DNA from: Schizochytrium sp. TIO01
Taxonomy: Eukaryota; Sar; Bigyra; Thraustochytrida; Thraustochytriidae
Direction: 5' to 3'
NCBI GenBank assembly: GCA_004764695.1
Contig: SMSO01000035.1
Coordinates: 1,548,001-1,612,000, forward strand
Length of the DNA stretch: 64,000 bases
The notes beneath the pieces were generated by a model. It saw only the letters and a program-made list of their open reading frames with translations. It was not told the DNA's origin and did no database searches. The stretch's first letter is position 1. The number at the start of each line of letters is the position of its first letter. The position numbers and the translations under genes are program-made. Of the stretch, positions 1 to 10,518 are shown piece by piece.

Positions 1-588
1 ATTTTCATCATGTTCTCGATTTCGGTGTCTTCTTCCACCATTGTCATTTCGATTCCACGAGTCTGTCTTCTGCGTCGCTCTCCAATCTCTTTGTCGTTGC
101 TGATTCTGATTTTGGTTCTGCTGCCGCAATTGTTGTTGTTTATTTGCATTTCGTTCTATATGACTTTGATCCCAGTAGCGGTTTTGATCCCGACCATGAG
201 TTGTGCCCAATGTTCGATCAGAGCTTCTCTGATCTGCTATGCCACGATGCAGGTCTGATGTTATCCCTTTTCGACTTGAGTTTGATCTCCCAGATCTTAA
301 CTTTGAAGGTTGAGCAAATGCTCGAGTATCTTCAGTTTCCGTTCTCAAACTGTGCCTTGAAGAGTTTGCAGCAGTATGTGGAGGCATTCCTTTTGATGCA
401 GCAGGGATTCCAGAAGAAGATGATGAGGATGAGGATAAGTCGATCTTATTTGCGACAGTATTGATAGCGGTCTTGGTGGTGGTGACAGCGTCGAAGGCGG
501 GCTCCTGTATTGTAGATGCCTCAGAATGGACGCTCTTTTCGAGACCGGAGCGAGGCGACGGCTCCGAGGTGACTGGGTCCGTGTCCAT
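1..588 (-). CDS. N-terminal part of a Ser-rich, Gln/Asn/Arg-rich protein (partial)
   Basis: An ATG at 588 (context GCGCCATGG) opens a reading frame that stays free of stops for 196 codons and runs off the left edge, so the 3' end is missing. The first 60 residues are Ser/Thr/Pro rich and include a run of eight serines. Residues of about 140-196 are very rich in Gln, Asn and Arg, with blocks such as QQQLRQQNQNQNQQ and NDNGGRRHRNREHDEN. This composition is common in disordered RNA-binding or RNP-granule proteins, but no folded domain is reached before the edge, so no function is assigned. The plus-strand frames over the same bases are short and lack any protein character. The sequence just upstream (590-680) is GC-rich and would be its promoter or leader. 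Confidence 0.7.
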   Translation of the reverse strand, partial: MDTDPVTSEPSPRSGLEKSVHSEASTIQEPAFDAVTTTKTAINTVANKIDLSSSSSSSSGIPAASKGMPPHTAANSSRHSLRTETEDTRAFAQPSKLRSGRSNSSRKGITSDLHRGIADQRSSDRTLGTTHGRDQNRYWDQSHIERNANKQQQLRQQNQNQNQQRQRDWRATQKTDSWNRNDNGGRRHRNREHDEN

Positions 589-2266
589 GGCGCAGCAAGG
601 TCAGCGGCAACGCATCAATTGCGCTCCGCTGCTCCGCTGCTACGGGCGAAGGCGCCGCGGACTCTCCACTCGCTGAGCTTTTGTCTTACACAATGAATCA
701 ATCAAAACAACTTGAAAAGGTGTTCTTTCTTTCCTAATCCTTTGTTTCGTATTTTTATTCTCTCCCTTCAAAGAAACGTGTTTTCTTTCTCTTTACAGTA
801 GTAGAGAGTTGCCCTTAGAGTCTCCAAGTTAGCATCTACTATACCAGTTCGACTGTTCATGCGTTTGCAACCAACAAGTCGGTTATTCCAAGTTGGTAAA
901 GTGAAACAGATTCTCATACTATGGGCTATTCTTTATAGCCTACTTTAGGCTCTATTTATTTTCAACTGTGGTCAAGGCGGCGGTTGGGTTTTCTAGTATT
1001 GCAGATGAGTATCACTAATGATGATAGGTCGATTGATCAATGGACTTCTAAAACACAAACTATTCCATCTAGTAGGGGCAGAGAGCATTTCCCGGTGGCC
1101 GAAAGGAGCGCTGATGATAATTTTTTGAGAGAAGCGCGAGGAGCGGCTGTTCAGGATCACAGGAGGAAATCCTAACTCACGGAAGATTCTTGAGATTCTT
1201 GAGAATAACTGTGGAAAATTGGAACAAAGCTGTTGCAAAGATGACCTTCAGGGTATTTTGTAATTAGAGACAGCTCTGGAGGCAAAGTATACACAGGTGC
1301 AACTGGCTCAGGAAGAAGTGGCCTACACTCGTTATTGTCTTGAGAGTATGAGAAAAGACGATTGAGCTAGGTATACGGGGAGAATTCTGTACATCTTCTT
1401 CAGTTTTTTCTTTCCACAAGATTAGATGCCGTAAGTGCAATGTGCAAACACAGGTTTGTAGAAAGTTACGCGGAGCTAAGCTGTAATCCGATATGCATTT
1501 GACCAGCTTGCTGGACCGCGGCAGGCATGATTGGGATCTACAATGCAAATGCTCCGTGTGCATCATTTACAACACTTCTCTTGATCTCCGAGTCAGAATC
1601 ACGGCAAGTGGAGCTGAGTTGCAAGAGAGGACAATCTTTTGCCCAAAGTTCTTTTCAATACGTTGAGTGTAGCTATATGGACGCCTACCTACATTCGAGG
1701 AGAGGAGCTCGCGTTAAATGATGGTTTTTAACGTCTTCTATGAAAACACCAACTCATAGTTCTTGATGCATTCTACATTTCATTTGTTCACGATTGCGTC
1801 TTCATCGTTGCATATACTCTTAACTGCTTGTTGTTATCCGCTGTACTCCTGTTTCAAGGCATGACCTATCATCGCACACCGTGTACACCAGGACAGAGGG
1901 AACCAATTGTTCGTGGAGGTATTACGAGGTACTAACCCCAGAGCAACCCAAATTACACCTGAGTAGTCCTACAATAGGTAACTCCTAAGAGCTCCTGCGA
2001 ATATGCGAGAGCGCCAAGAACCAGTGAAATGACTGGCGGCCTACAGCGAGTTCCTCTCCATCCCAGCGAGTCCAATCGCCACCGCCATGCCTTCTATGCA
2101 TGCATGCCAGGAGCATCGCAGTGTTTCGCTTTCCAAGCCCATACCTTTGCCTCATGATCCTGGACGCACATCAACAACTTCTCCGCTCGCGTGGCGCGAA
2201 TGATCAATTACTCCATTCATTCATTTCTTCATTCTCTCATTCATTCTATATTGATTGCCCATTATG

Positions 2267-2319
2267 TGTATGTATGTATGTATGTATGTATGTATGTATG
2301 TATGTATGTATGTATGTAT
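2267..2319. repeat. (TGTA)n microsatellite
   Basis: About 13 uninterrupted copies of TGTA run straight into a short TATT/CATT tail ending near 2332. A looser ATTC/TCTC-rich stretch precedes it at 2212-2250. The array is intergenic. Confidence 0.95.
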
Positions 2320-2533
2320 TTATTTATTCATTTCTCTGTGCTTAGGAACCTGTGGATGAGTCTTCTTCTACAATAGTCCACTCACTCACTGAGCAAAGGG
2401 TAGATAAACATGCCCAGGCGCTCCAGCCTGGGCCAGAGTAGCCCACGTTGTCGTCGCACGGAGCGAGGGGAGATTCGCCAGGTCTTCATTTCTTCGATCT
2501 CTGGCGCTGTTCTTTGTGTCAAAAGCCGTCATT

Positions 2534-2597
2534 ATTCATTCATTCATTCATTCATTCATTCATTCATTCATTCATTCATTCATTCATTCATTCATTC
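2534..2597. repeat. (ATTC)n microsatellite
   Basis: Sixteen perfect ATTC copies in intergenic DNA. The same unit recurs at 13171-13199 and, as its complement, at 40101-40136. Confidence 0.95.
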
Positions 2598-3110
2598 GTG
2601 ACAAAACATAAACATGTTTATGGCCACCACTTCTAGCCGCATGCCTATGTGGGGGGCTAGTTGGCTGTGGTGCCTAGACTAAGTATGGCCTTAAAAGTGG
2701 CCTAAGTGGGCGTTTGGGCCCTTTCCGCTCGGTTGGCTCTGGGCCCTCTTGCAGCGCAGACTCCGATTGGCGTCGCGGCGGAGCGCTCTCTCCTTCCGGC
2801 CGTGTCTAATCTTGTGCTGGCCGGCATCACGCCTGCCGCCAGCTCCCTAGCTCGAACGCGAGTCCGGCATCGCGGTCCTCCCGCGTCCCGGGCGTTTCGG
2901 CGCGTCGCGTTCCCTCGCGCCGCAGAACTAGTTTGTTTGGTTGGATTCCCGCCCCAGCGGATCCTTCCGTACGTTCACTCGTACCTTGGGCTTGTTTCCT
3001 GGCGCGCACGCCAAGGAAGCGGAGTCGTAGGGCCTCCTCGGTCGCAGGGACCCAAAGGAGGTAGAGAGCCTAGCGTGGAGAGCGAGGCAAGGACTCTCAG
3101 CTGGCTAAGC

Positions 3111-3262
3111 TCAGAGACCCAAACTCAAACCAAAACCAAACCAAACCTTCGAATTCAATCATCCAAATTCATACTTCAAACCTGAATTCCAAACTTGGGT
3201 CAATCCCAACTCACGCCTAAATCAAACCAAACTCAAACCAAATCGTTTCAAACGTGGCCTTC
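3111..3262 (+). promoter_or_regulatory. C/A-rich, G-depleted leader upstream of UTP10
   Basis: About 150 bases with many AAACC/CAAAC words and very few G residues lie 70-220 bp upstream of the UTP10 ATG. Such strand-asymmetric tracts are typical of unstructured 5' leaders or core promoters. No transcript data are available, so the exact role is inferred. Confidence 0.35.
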
Positions 3263-3328
3263 TAAGCCGCTCTTTTCCTTGGTAGACAGACGTCATCGGT
3301 ATTTCCTGTTAGTGCTTCTTCAACTACC

Positions 3329-6300
3329 ATGTCGTCAAGCCTTCAGAGACAGCTCGCTGCCGCTCGCGGCTCAGGTAACGTCGGTAGCCGTCCCTCTGCT
3401 GGCACCCGCGTTTCTATTCTCTTTGAGCGTCATGAAGCCGCTGATTACGACCGCCAGACAATTCTGGCGCTGGGTTTGAGTGGTCTGGACGCTCTCATTG
3501 CCCGTGGCGCCTCGGAACTGGCAGCATTTCGCGACGGTGTTTTTGGCAAGGCTGTTTCCGAGTCAGACCGCGAGATGCTCGCTCCGGAGGTGGAACAGGA
3601 GCTTACCACAGCGCTAGACAAGTTGTTGGCAGCATTGTGCAAGTACGCCCTGGATAAGGATGCTCACAAAGTACTCGAGTACCTTGTGCGACAGTTCCAT
3701 GTGCACGAGCAGAATGCGGACGCCCTCGTGCGGTGTGTGCTGCCGTTCCATGATACAGATATCTTTGTGCGTGTGGTCGCGCTGCCAGTAGCTGTGGACA
3801 AGACGCGATGGGCCTTTCTGAAGCAGGTTGCAAAGTCCAAGGAGCCCCTCGCTCGCAACCAGCTCGTTAAGGTCTGTGTTGCTGAGCCTGCCGTGCTCGG
3901 GGCCATCGCGGACATGGCTGTGCATCAGTCTGAAAACGAACGCGTGGTAAGCTTCTTCACGGTTCTGGCATGCCAGGCGCTGCGCAGGGCACGGCAGCGA
4001 GGCGAAGAGGATAAGCTTGTGAACGTACTCATGGGACCGACTGTGGACGCACTGCGAGCGAGGCGAGGACCGGAACACCTCCAGCGCGCAGGTTACGTAG
4101 TAGCAGCTAACCTCGCTCGGTACGCTGCGCTTTCTGATAAAGTCGCAAAATTGATCTTGCTGTCGACGGTGCGTAAGGCACGGCCAGAGATGCTCTCCGA
4201 GGCACTCAGATGCTGCGCAGTAGTTCTCCAGAACCAGGAGGACCTTGTTCTGCCGGAGTCCTCCGTCTCGCGCTTAGCCACACACTTCAACGCAAAGGAA
4301 CTCAGCGCAGCGCTCACAGCCGCCTTTGGAGAGACGCCGCAGCCTGGGTCCGCAAACGAGGACTTCGTGGTCCAATTGTACGCTCAACTCGCCGCATCTA
4401 CAGAGGCATTGCCGAGGCTCGTTGCTTGCCTCCAAGAGTGCATGCCTGTTGAGGTGCAGGGCGTATTCCGCGCCCTTGCAGAAAACCAGGCATCGGATAA
4501 CGCAGACGCTCTTGCCGCCGGGCGCCTCATTGCCACACAGCGCGGAGACCAGGTCGATAAGCTTCTTGAGGGCATTGACGATGGCGTGCTCCTCAACTTC
4601 GCCTCGGCATGCTTCGCAGGCGATGCATCACTTGCAGCCCATCAAGTAGTTAATGGAGTCACACTTAGAGCGGCTCTTCATCACCATAAGGCTAGCGTGC
4701 GCCGTCATGCGCTTGTACAACTCCTTGAGGGTGAACTCACTCGCGACACTGTCCCCGTGCGTGTACTCATGGACCGCGTCATGGACGACAATCTTGCAGT
4801 AGCCGTCGCGGCAGTCGAGCTCGCCGCCAAACTTTTTGCCTTGCCATCTAATAGCCAGGAAGGCAGCAACAAGAACCTCGAGTGCTTCGTTGCAGATGCT
4901 GCACTTACAGCCTGCGCTCGTCATGGATCTGACAAGGCCTTCGCAGCAGTATTTTGCTCATGGGCACCTGTTATCACCCCGCTCGCAAACAATGCTGACT
5001 TTCTTAACATCGCCAGTGGTCTTCTCACGCTCACCCAGGGTGCGTCTCAGAAGACGGTCTTTGGCGCCCTCCTCGGATTCGCACAGGCAAACAAACACAT
5101 TAGCCTTGCTGCAGGTATCTCTGGCAAGTCGTTGGCATCCTCCTCAGAGGCTTTCGTGACCAAGATGGGATCTTGGCTCCTCAGCGAAAATTTGGCTGCT
5201 GAGAACCCGCAGATTGCTGCCGCCAGCTGCCTTGCGCTTGCTGACGCTGTTGCTGACTCCAAGGATGCATCTGTGGTTGAGATGGCTGCTTTTCTCGCGA
5301 CCGCCCCACAAGTCGACGTGGAGGCTGCAGCAGCCGTTCTTGAGCGTATTGCTTCTAACAAGGCACTCACCAGCGGCTCCCCCAAAGACGCAGTGCACTC
5401 TGGAGCGGAGGAAGTCCCACCTGCGCTCAAGGTACTCTGCCGACTCCTTGCTGCACCTGAGACGATCTACCAGGATGCATGTGCCAAGTCCGTTCAAGGA
5501 CTACTTACCATGTGCTTCCAGGATGTTCTGCTGCAAACTCTTCTTGTTATTAGCGCCGGAGCTATCCAGGAAACGATTGCCCCTTCCATCGCTCAGCGCC
5601 GTGCCATTGTTCTCGCTACAGCCTTCATTCGCGCTATGCGCGATCCCGAAGGCACCGATGGTCTTGGGTTCGCTGAAGTCACCCCGTACTTGATTCAGCC
5701 CCTTTGCCACCGTGGTGACTCTAGTCTGCGTAGCGCTGCAGTTGACTGTGCCCGTGCCATCTTCGAGTCCGTAAACTTTGATCAAGAATACCTCGGCAGC
5801 AAGGGTTCTGAAGCACTCCCAAAGACCAGCAAGTCGTGCACTCGCAAGCTTACTGCTTCCAAGGCTTTTACGACCATCCTAAGCAAGATCGTCGAAGCCG
5901 AGAAGGAGTTCATTGTCGACGCCGATACCTTTGAGCGCTGCCTGCGCGGTCTCCATGAACAAGAGGCCCTACTCGCGCTCCTCGAGCGTGCTGCATGCAT
6001 GGTGTGCGCATCTGCCCCCAGTGATGATGCTGCTCTGACAGAGAAAGGAGTATCTATCGCTCGTTGTGTAGAGAACATGCTCCGCCCGCTTGGCAAGGTT
6101 CCTGACCTTAGCGCTGTGCTCAGCTCCCACGAGGCAGCCATGCTCGCCCGTGAGGCCCTCGATCATGGAATGATGCAGGTACTCTCCATCCTCACTCATC
6201 GCTGGACAAACAAGAAGTGTGATTTGGACCGCGAGCACATTCAGGTTATTCTTCAAGGTCTTCGCATCAAATCTGCTCGTGCAACTGTGCTTCATGCTCT

Positions 6301-9300
6301 CAGTGCCCAGCATGTCTTTGCTTTGCTTACGGCTGCTGAGAAGAACGACGCTTTTGATGCTCTTTGCTCTCTCGTAGCCGAGGAAGGCTCTGGAAGTACT
6401 TTGAGCCACGAGGCCATCTCTGCAATGGGTCGTGTTCCTTTTGATGGCAAGATGCTCCAGAAGAAGCTTCTTACCGATCCTAACCGTGTTGTTTTGGAGG
6501 CCACTCGCGCTCGTCTTTACGGTGCTCGCTCTGGGGCCCACAGCACTTCTGACCGTGTCGAACTTGCAGTTGACCTTTTGCCTGCTCTTTTTGAAGTCCT
6601 TCGCAAGTTTGATGACCTCCTCGTGCTTTCATGCCTTAACTGTGCTATGCAAATTCTTGAGAGTGCTCCCTCCAAGGATGCTGACCAGGCTTTGATGGCT
6701 GTCGATCTCGACCTTGTTGTGTCGTGCGTGCTCAACGCTGGAACCACTGCTGCCCGCAACACTGGCCTTGAGCTTCTTGCGACGTGTACGAAGGCCTTCC
6801 CTCAACAAACAATTCCTGTTGTCCTCCCTATTGTCAAGCAGGTCAGCAACCAAGCTGGCGAGCCTCAAGCTGAGGGGGTCTATCACATGGTTATCCTTGA
6901 GCAGGTCACTCGCTGCCTGTCCTCGTCCCGTGCTGACTTTTCTGACGCTGCAGTCATGGATCTTCTTAAGGAATTCGTAAACGCAACCTCGCGTTCAAGT
7001 GACTCTTCCCGTCTTTTGCATCTGCACGAACTTCTTGTGCAGAGCTGCGGCCGCAACAACCACACTCTTTGGGCTGTTGTTGTTCTTCTTCTCGGAAATG
7101 CAAGTGCTGAAGACGATGATGATGATCGCAACAACATGGAACACCAGGTTGACTTTGCTGGACAGTTGCTTGCTCGTTTCTCTGTGCAGGACCAGATTAG
7201 TGCTGTGATGGAGATGATCAAGGTTCTTCACCGCTTCTTGCCTACTGCTGTTGCTGATGTTGAAGGTGATGACATCATGGAAGATGACGAAGATGAGACA
7301 AAGGAAGACTCCAGTGCAAACCCCGGCAAGAGCTCTGCGGGCCACTCTGCTTTGATTGCTGCCCTTGGCTTCGATGGCGCAGTTGATGTGGCGCGTGGTG
7401 TGGCAATCGTCAACGCCATCTGCGAGCTTATTTCTGAACATCTTTCAAGCAAGTCCTTCATGCGCATGCTTCGGTCACTTTCTCAGATGCAGGTGGAGGC
7501 CTCTGGTCTTCATGGCACTTCTGGATTTCTCGGCCTTCTAAATGCTCTCCATGGCCAGATTCACCGTGCGGGTCGTCTTCTTGCTTCAGAGGAAGAAGGC
7601 ATCGCTGTCTGGTCCTCTGCTCGTGAACAGCTCTGCCTCATTCTTGATAAAATTAGCGCATTGCTTTCTGTACCCATGTTTGTTGCCGTTGTTCAAGAGC
7701 TTTTGCGCGACAATGATCCTCATGTACGTCAGTTGGCCATTCGCCAGCTTGCCGCTAAGGTGGAGCAACAGCACGAACGCTGGCGCCCAGAGGAGGTTCT
7801 GATGTTCCTTGAAATGGTAACTCAGCTTCATGAGATTGTGCGCGACAAGTCCGAGTCTGATGTGAACAAGCAGGTAGCCTTGCTGGCAGTGGATGTTTTG
7901 GCAAAGCACCTTGGAGCCCGTCACGCCAAGCCTTTTGTCGAGGTTCTCGACAGCGTTGTAAAGGAGTTTCGTCGTACCAGTGCTGCCATTAACCGTGAAG
8001 GTGTCACCATTGCTCATGTGCAGCTAACCAGCAGTGCTTGCTTGTGTGTTGGTACTCTTATTACCGTACTCGGTGAGCGTGTTCTCAAGGCTCTCCCCAG
8101 CTTTGGTAAGAGTCTCTTTATCTGTTTTACCCAATCATTGAATCTCGACGAAAATGACAAAGAGGATCGTCAGCTCCGCGATGCTCGCGCATTGCTCGGC
8201 CAGAGTGCCGCGACTAGCATCCATGCTCTGGTCAGCGCTCTTCCTCAATTTCTCTCTCCTTATGTGATTGATGTTCTTACTGTGGCAAGCCGTGGCAACC
8301 AGCCTAGTGCCCCACAGCTTGTGCGTCTCACTTCAGCTCGTATTGCAGATAAGATTGCACGTAAGATGGAGCCTCGCCTTATCTTGGGCCCTCTTACAGA
8401 CTTGTACGCCAAATTCCTTGAGGAGCACGAAATCACGGCTGCCCGTAACTTGGTGACTCTCGTGCGTTCATTCTTGGAAGTCATGTCTCGCGAGACCCTT
8501 GTTCAAGAAAATGCTCGTCTTACCGCCTTTTTCGTTCAAACTTTGGACTCCCGCCGCTGTGTGGCCGCAGGCTGCTCAGAGCTCACCTTGGAGGGGCTCG
8601 GTTCTGTCGCTGCAGGCTTGCAGACGCTCGAGGAAGTTGTCACCGAGGCCTTTATGCAATATGTTTTGGTGCTCAGTGGCTCTCAAATGAAGCAGCTCTT
8701 TGGTGCTCTGCGTGAGCGCGTGCAGAACAAGAACTCTGGTGTTGCCAAGGGCTCCCTGTTCGACAACCTTGAGGATACTGCAGGTGCCGAGGATGACGAA
8801 CCTGAAGTCGGATCAAAGCGGAAGATGTCATCTCGTGCTGCGGCCAAATCAAAGACTTCTCCCAAGGACGATGAGGAGAACTCGAGCAGCGACGATGATG
8901 ACTCTGAAAGTGAGAGCGAGGTTGAGGGAGAGGATGATGCCGATATGGCCTCTGTCGACCCTGCCGCTGACTGGCAGCGTCAGTGCGCCGCTGCTACCTT
9001 TTATTTGATGGCTGATGAGCTTGGCAAGAAACTTTTGGGCTTGGCTGTGCCTTTCATTACTGAGTTGCTCGATAGCTTGAAGTCTGACCTTGAGATGGTT
9101 TGCGATGACACTGCTGCTTCATCCAGTAAGCGCACGAAACGGAACGCTAAGCGCGAGGACTGGACCATGGTCTGGCGCTTCCAGCAGCGTGTGGTGCGTG
9201 AACGCGCCCTCGCCGTGGTTGGTACCTTCTGCGAGCACCGTGTTGCAAATGCCGTTGTTGGTGATAACGCGGAGAGTATGAACCGTGAATTTATTGAGCT

Positions 9301-9880
9301 ACTGGATGCGGTTCTTTCACCTTTGGATATGGATATTGTTGCACTCAACATCGCTGACTCTGATGGCGCATCATCTGAGGGTGGTGATGAGAACGACGAG
9401 AGTGAAGAAGAGGAGGAAGAGAAGGATGCCGAGTCTAATGACGAAGACGAGGATGATGAAATGGAGGAGGATGAAGATGAGGAAGCTTCTTCCGAGGAGG
9501 AAGACGCCGAGGAGGAGGACAGCGATGTGCTTAAATCCGACGAGGCCTACTACGAACACTTCGTGCATACACATGTGATTCCCTGCATTGTTAAATTGAC
9601 CAAGTCAGTCATGGATGATACCCTGTGGCAATCCGTACAGCGTGGCGTGCTTGAATACGCTCGCCATGCTGCTGCTTCAGTCCGTGTGGCCTGTTTGCAC
9701 GCGATTGTAGCATTGTTTGAGGATGTGGGTGATTCATTTATTGTGCTCTTGGCTGACACTCTGCCTACTGTGGCTGAGTTGTTGGAGGACAGAGACGATC
9801 GTGTAAAGCGCGAGGCACACCGTGCCGCTAAGAAATTGCAACAGCTTTCTGGGGAAGACCTTAGTTCGTTTTTGCAGTAA
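3329..9880 (+). CDS. UTP10: U3 snoRNP / small-subunit processome protein UTP10 (HEATR1 family)
   Basis: A single open frame of 2183 codons starts at an ATG in context CTACCATGTC. UTP10/HEATR1 is a very long HEAT-repeat protein of the t-UTP subcomplex. It acts in the nucleolus in pre-18S rRNA processing and rDNA transcription. The protein is almost entirely alpha-helical repeats, and its length matches the family (about 1.8-2.2 thousand residues). The C-terminal 110 residues carry the BP28CT-type ending: an FVHTHVIPCIVKLTK block, then LPTVAELLEDRDDRVKREA and a final short helix. Three acidic low-complexity loops lie near residues 1310-1330, 1815-1870 and 2010-2070, as is usual for nucleolar proteins. 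The N-terminus (LQRQLAAARGS, then a DR-T-LALGLSGLDAL stretch) also fits. The gene is uninterrupted and codon use is GC3-rich. It converges on the carrier gene, with 638 bp between the stops. Confidence 0.93.
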   Translation: MSSSLQRQLAAARGSGNVGSRPSAGTRVSILFERHEAADYDRQTILALGLSGLDALIARGASELAAFRDGVFGKAVSESDREMLAPEVEQELTTALDKLLAALCKYALDKDAHKVLEYLVRQFHVHEQNADALVRCVLPFHDTDIFVRVVALPVAVDKTRWAFLKQVAKSKEPLARNQLVKVCVAEPAVLGAIADMAVHQSENERVVSFFTVLACQALRRARQRGEEDKLVNVLMGPTVDALRARRGPEHLQRAGYVVAANLARYAALSDKVAKLILLSTVRKARPEMLSEALRCCAVVLQNQEDLVLPESSVSRLATHFNAKELSAALTAAFGETPQPGSANEDFVVQLYAQLAASTEALPRLVACLQECMPVEVQGVFRALAENQASDNADALAAGRLIATQRGDQVDKLLEGIDDGVLLNFASACFAGDASLAAHQVVNGVTLRAALHHHKASVRRHALVQLLEGELTRDTVPVRVLMDRVMDDNLAVAVAAVELAAKLFALPSNSQEGSNKNLECFVADAALTACARHGSDKAFAAVFCSWAPVITPLANNADFLNIASGLLTLTQGASQKTVFGALLGFAQANKHISLAAGISGKSLASSSEAFVTKMGSWLLSENLAAENPQIAAASCLALADAVADSKDASVVEMAAFLATAPQVDVEAAAAVLERIASNKALTSGSPKDAVHSGAEEVPPALKVLCRLLAAPETIYQDACAKSVQGLLTMCFQDVLLQTLLVISAGAIQETIAPSIAQRRAIVLATAFIRAMRDPEGTDGLGFAEVTPYLIQPLCHRGDSSLRSAAVDCARAIFESVNFDQEYLGSKGSEALPKTSKSCTRKLTASKAFTTILSKIVEAEKEFIVDADTFERCLRGLHEQEALLALLERAACMVCASAPSDDAALTEKGVSIARCVENMLRPLGKVPDLSAVLSSHEAAMLAREALDHGMMQVLSILTHRWTNKKCDLDREHIQVILQGLRIKSARATVLHALSAQHVFALLTAAEKNDAFDALCSLVAEEGSGSTLSHEAISAMGRVPFDGKMLQKKLLTDPNRVVLEATRARLYGARSGAHSTSDRVELAVDLLPALFEVLRKFDDLLVLSCLNCAMQILESAPSKDADQALMAVDLDLVVSCVLNAGTTAARNTGLELLATCTKAFPQQTIPVVLPIVKQVSNQAGEPQAEGVYHMVILEQVTRCLSSSRADFSDAAVMDLLKEFVNATSRSSDSSRLLHLHELLVQSCGRNNHTLWAVVVLLLGNASAEDDDDDRNNMEHQVDFAGQLLARFSVQDQISAVMEMIKVLHRFLPTAVADVEGDDIMEDDEDETKEDSSANPGKSSAGHSALIAALGFDGAVDVARGVAIVNAICELISEHLSSKSFMRMLRSLSQMQVEASGLHGTSGFLGLLNALHGQIHRAGRLLASEEEGIAVWSSAREQLCLILDKISALLSVPMFVAVVQELLRDNDPHVRQLAIRQLAAKVEQQHERWRPEEVLMFLEMVTQLHEIVRDKSESDVNKQVALLAVDVLAKHLGARHAKPFVEVLDSVVKEFRRTSAAINREGVTIAHVQLTSSACLCVGTLITVLGERVLKALPSFGKSLFICFTQSLNLDENDKEDRQLRDARALLGQSAATSIHALVSALPQFLSPYVIDVLTVASRGNQPSAPQLVRLTSARIADKIARKMEPRLILGPLTDLYAKFLEEHEITAARNLVTLVRSFLEVMSRETLVQENARLTAFFVQTLDSRRCVAAGCSELTLEGLGSVAAGLQTLEEVVTEAFMQYVLVLSGSQMKQLFGALRERVQNKNSGVAKGSLFDNLEDTAGAEDDEPEVGSKRKMSSRAAAKSKTSPKDDEENSSSDDDDSESESEVEGEDDADMASVDPAADWQRQCAAATFYLMADELGKKLLGLAVPFITELLDSLKSDLEMVCDDTAASSSKRTKRNAKREDWTMVWRFQQRVVRERALAVVGTFCEHRVANAVVGDNAESMNREFIELLDAVLSPLDMDIVALNIADSDGASSEGGDENDESEEEEEEKDAESNDEDEDDEMEEDEDEEASSEEEDAEEEDSDVLKSDEAYYEHFVHTHVIPCIVKLTKSVMDDTLWQSVQRGVLEYARHAAASVRVACLHAIVALFEDVGDSFIVLLADTLPTVAELLEDRDDRVKREAHRAAKKLQQLSGEDLSSFLQ

Positions 9881-10518
9881 ATTGTGGCCTGACAGAGAAT
9901 AGTATTAGAAACCTTAAGATTTGTTAAAATTGGACCTACTTTTATACAGTTTTTAGATTTGATTTTCTATGCTTGTCCAAAGCGTTACTCTTCAATGTAT
10001 ATTGTATTTGAATGCTTAGCGAATGAGACTCCCTGGTCAAACCTAGTCTTCCATTTGGGGTGAGTTGTTGTCGTTTTACTAACTAAACATCTATTCCCAG
10101 GACGGGGCGACGACATTTATTTTATACGAGCAAACGTTTGTTCAATGCCAAATGACATCGGTCATCATGCCTGGAAAGGCGGCTGGAATTTTTGAATTTT
10201 CGGTCTTTGGTTTATTCGTTTCTCTCGATACGGACATCGTAGAGACGTTCTTTATGTTGGTCTCGGTACACCACATATATGAAATTAACGACCAAGATAA
10301 GTAATTTTACCTGAAGGCTTGAAAACGGAAATTATATGGAATTTTTATTAGTTTCTTCATAAAAAAAAGATTGACATAGTAGGAATAAGTGCCAGCCCCG
10401 TAGCAGCAATTTCGAAAACGGATAGTGATGAATGTGCCTGGATGGACACTCGCATTAATGAAGATGCCCTTCAGGGACCACAGATGAGGAGCAGCGGTAG
10501 AGACGAATTGTATTTTGT
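9881..10518. other. intergenic region between convergent genes
   Basis: AT-rich DNA holding the 3' UTRs of UTP10 and the carrier gene. No AATAAA signal stands out, and no coding frame or repeat of note was seen. Confidence 0.6.

Larger units (their letters stand above)
589..3328. other. intergenic region with repeats and a possible decayed coding stretch
   Basis: This 2.7 kb stretch separates the left-edge gene from UTP10. It holds a GC-rich promoter-like block next to each flanking gene (590-680 and 2700-3060). Between 960 and 1720 there are short coding-like stretches in shifting frames, described as a finding. Two tetranucleotide arrays lie at 2267-2319 and 2534-2597. The last 200 bases before UTP10 form a C/A-rich, G-poor leader. 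A long open frame at 2706-3185 has no ATG at its start and looks like a by-product of GC-rich promoter DNA. No convincing intact gene was seen. Confidence 0.5.

Noticed and set aside
2706-3185. 159-codon open frame upstream of UTP10
   Set aside because: It begins at GTG with no ATG, is rich in Arg/Ala/Pro from GC-rich DNA, and overlaps the likely promoter and leader of UTP10.
8829-9578. frames on other phases within acidic-repeat parts of UTP10
   Set aside because: They are shadows: Asp/Glu codon runs read as Met/Arg/Lys or Leu/Phe runs in other frames.
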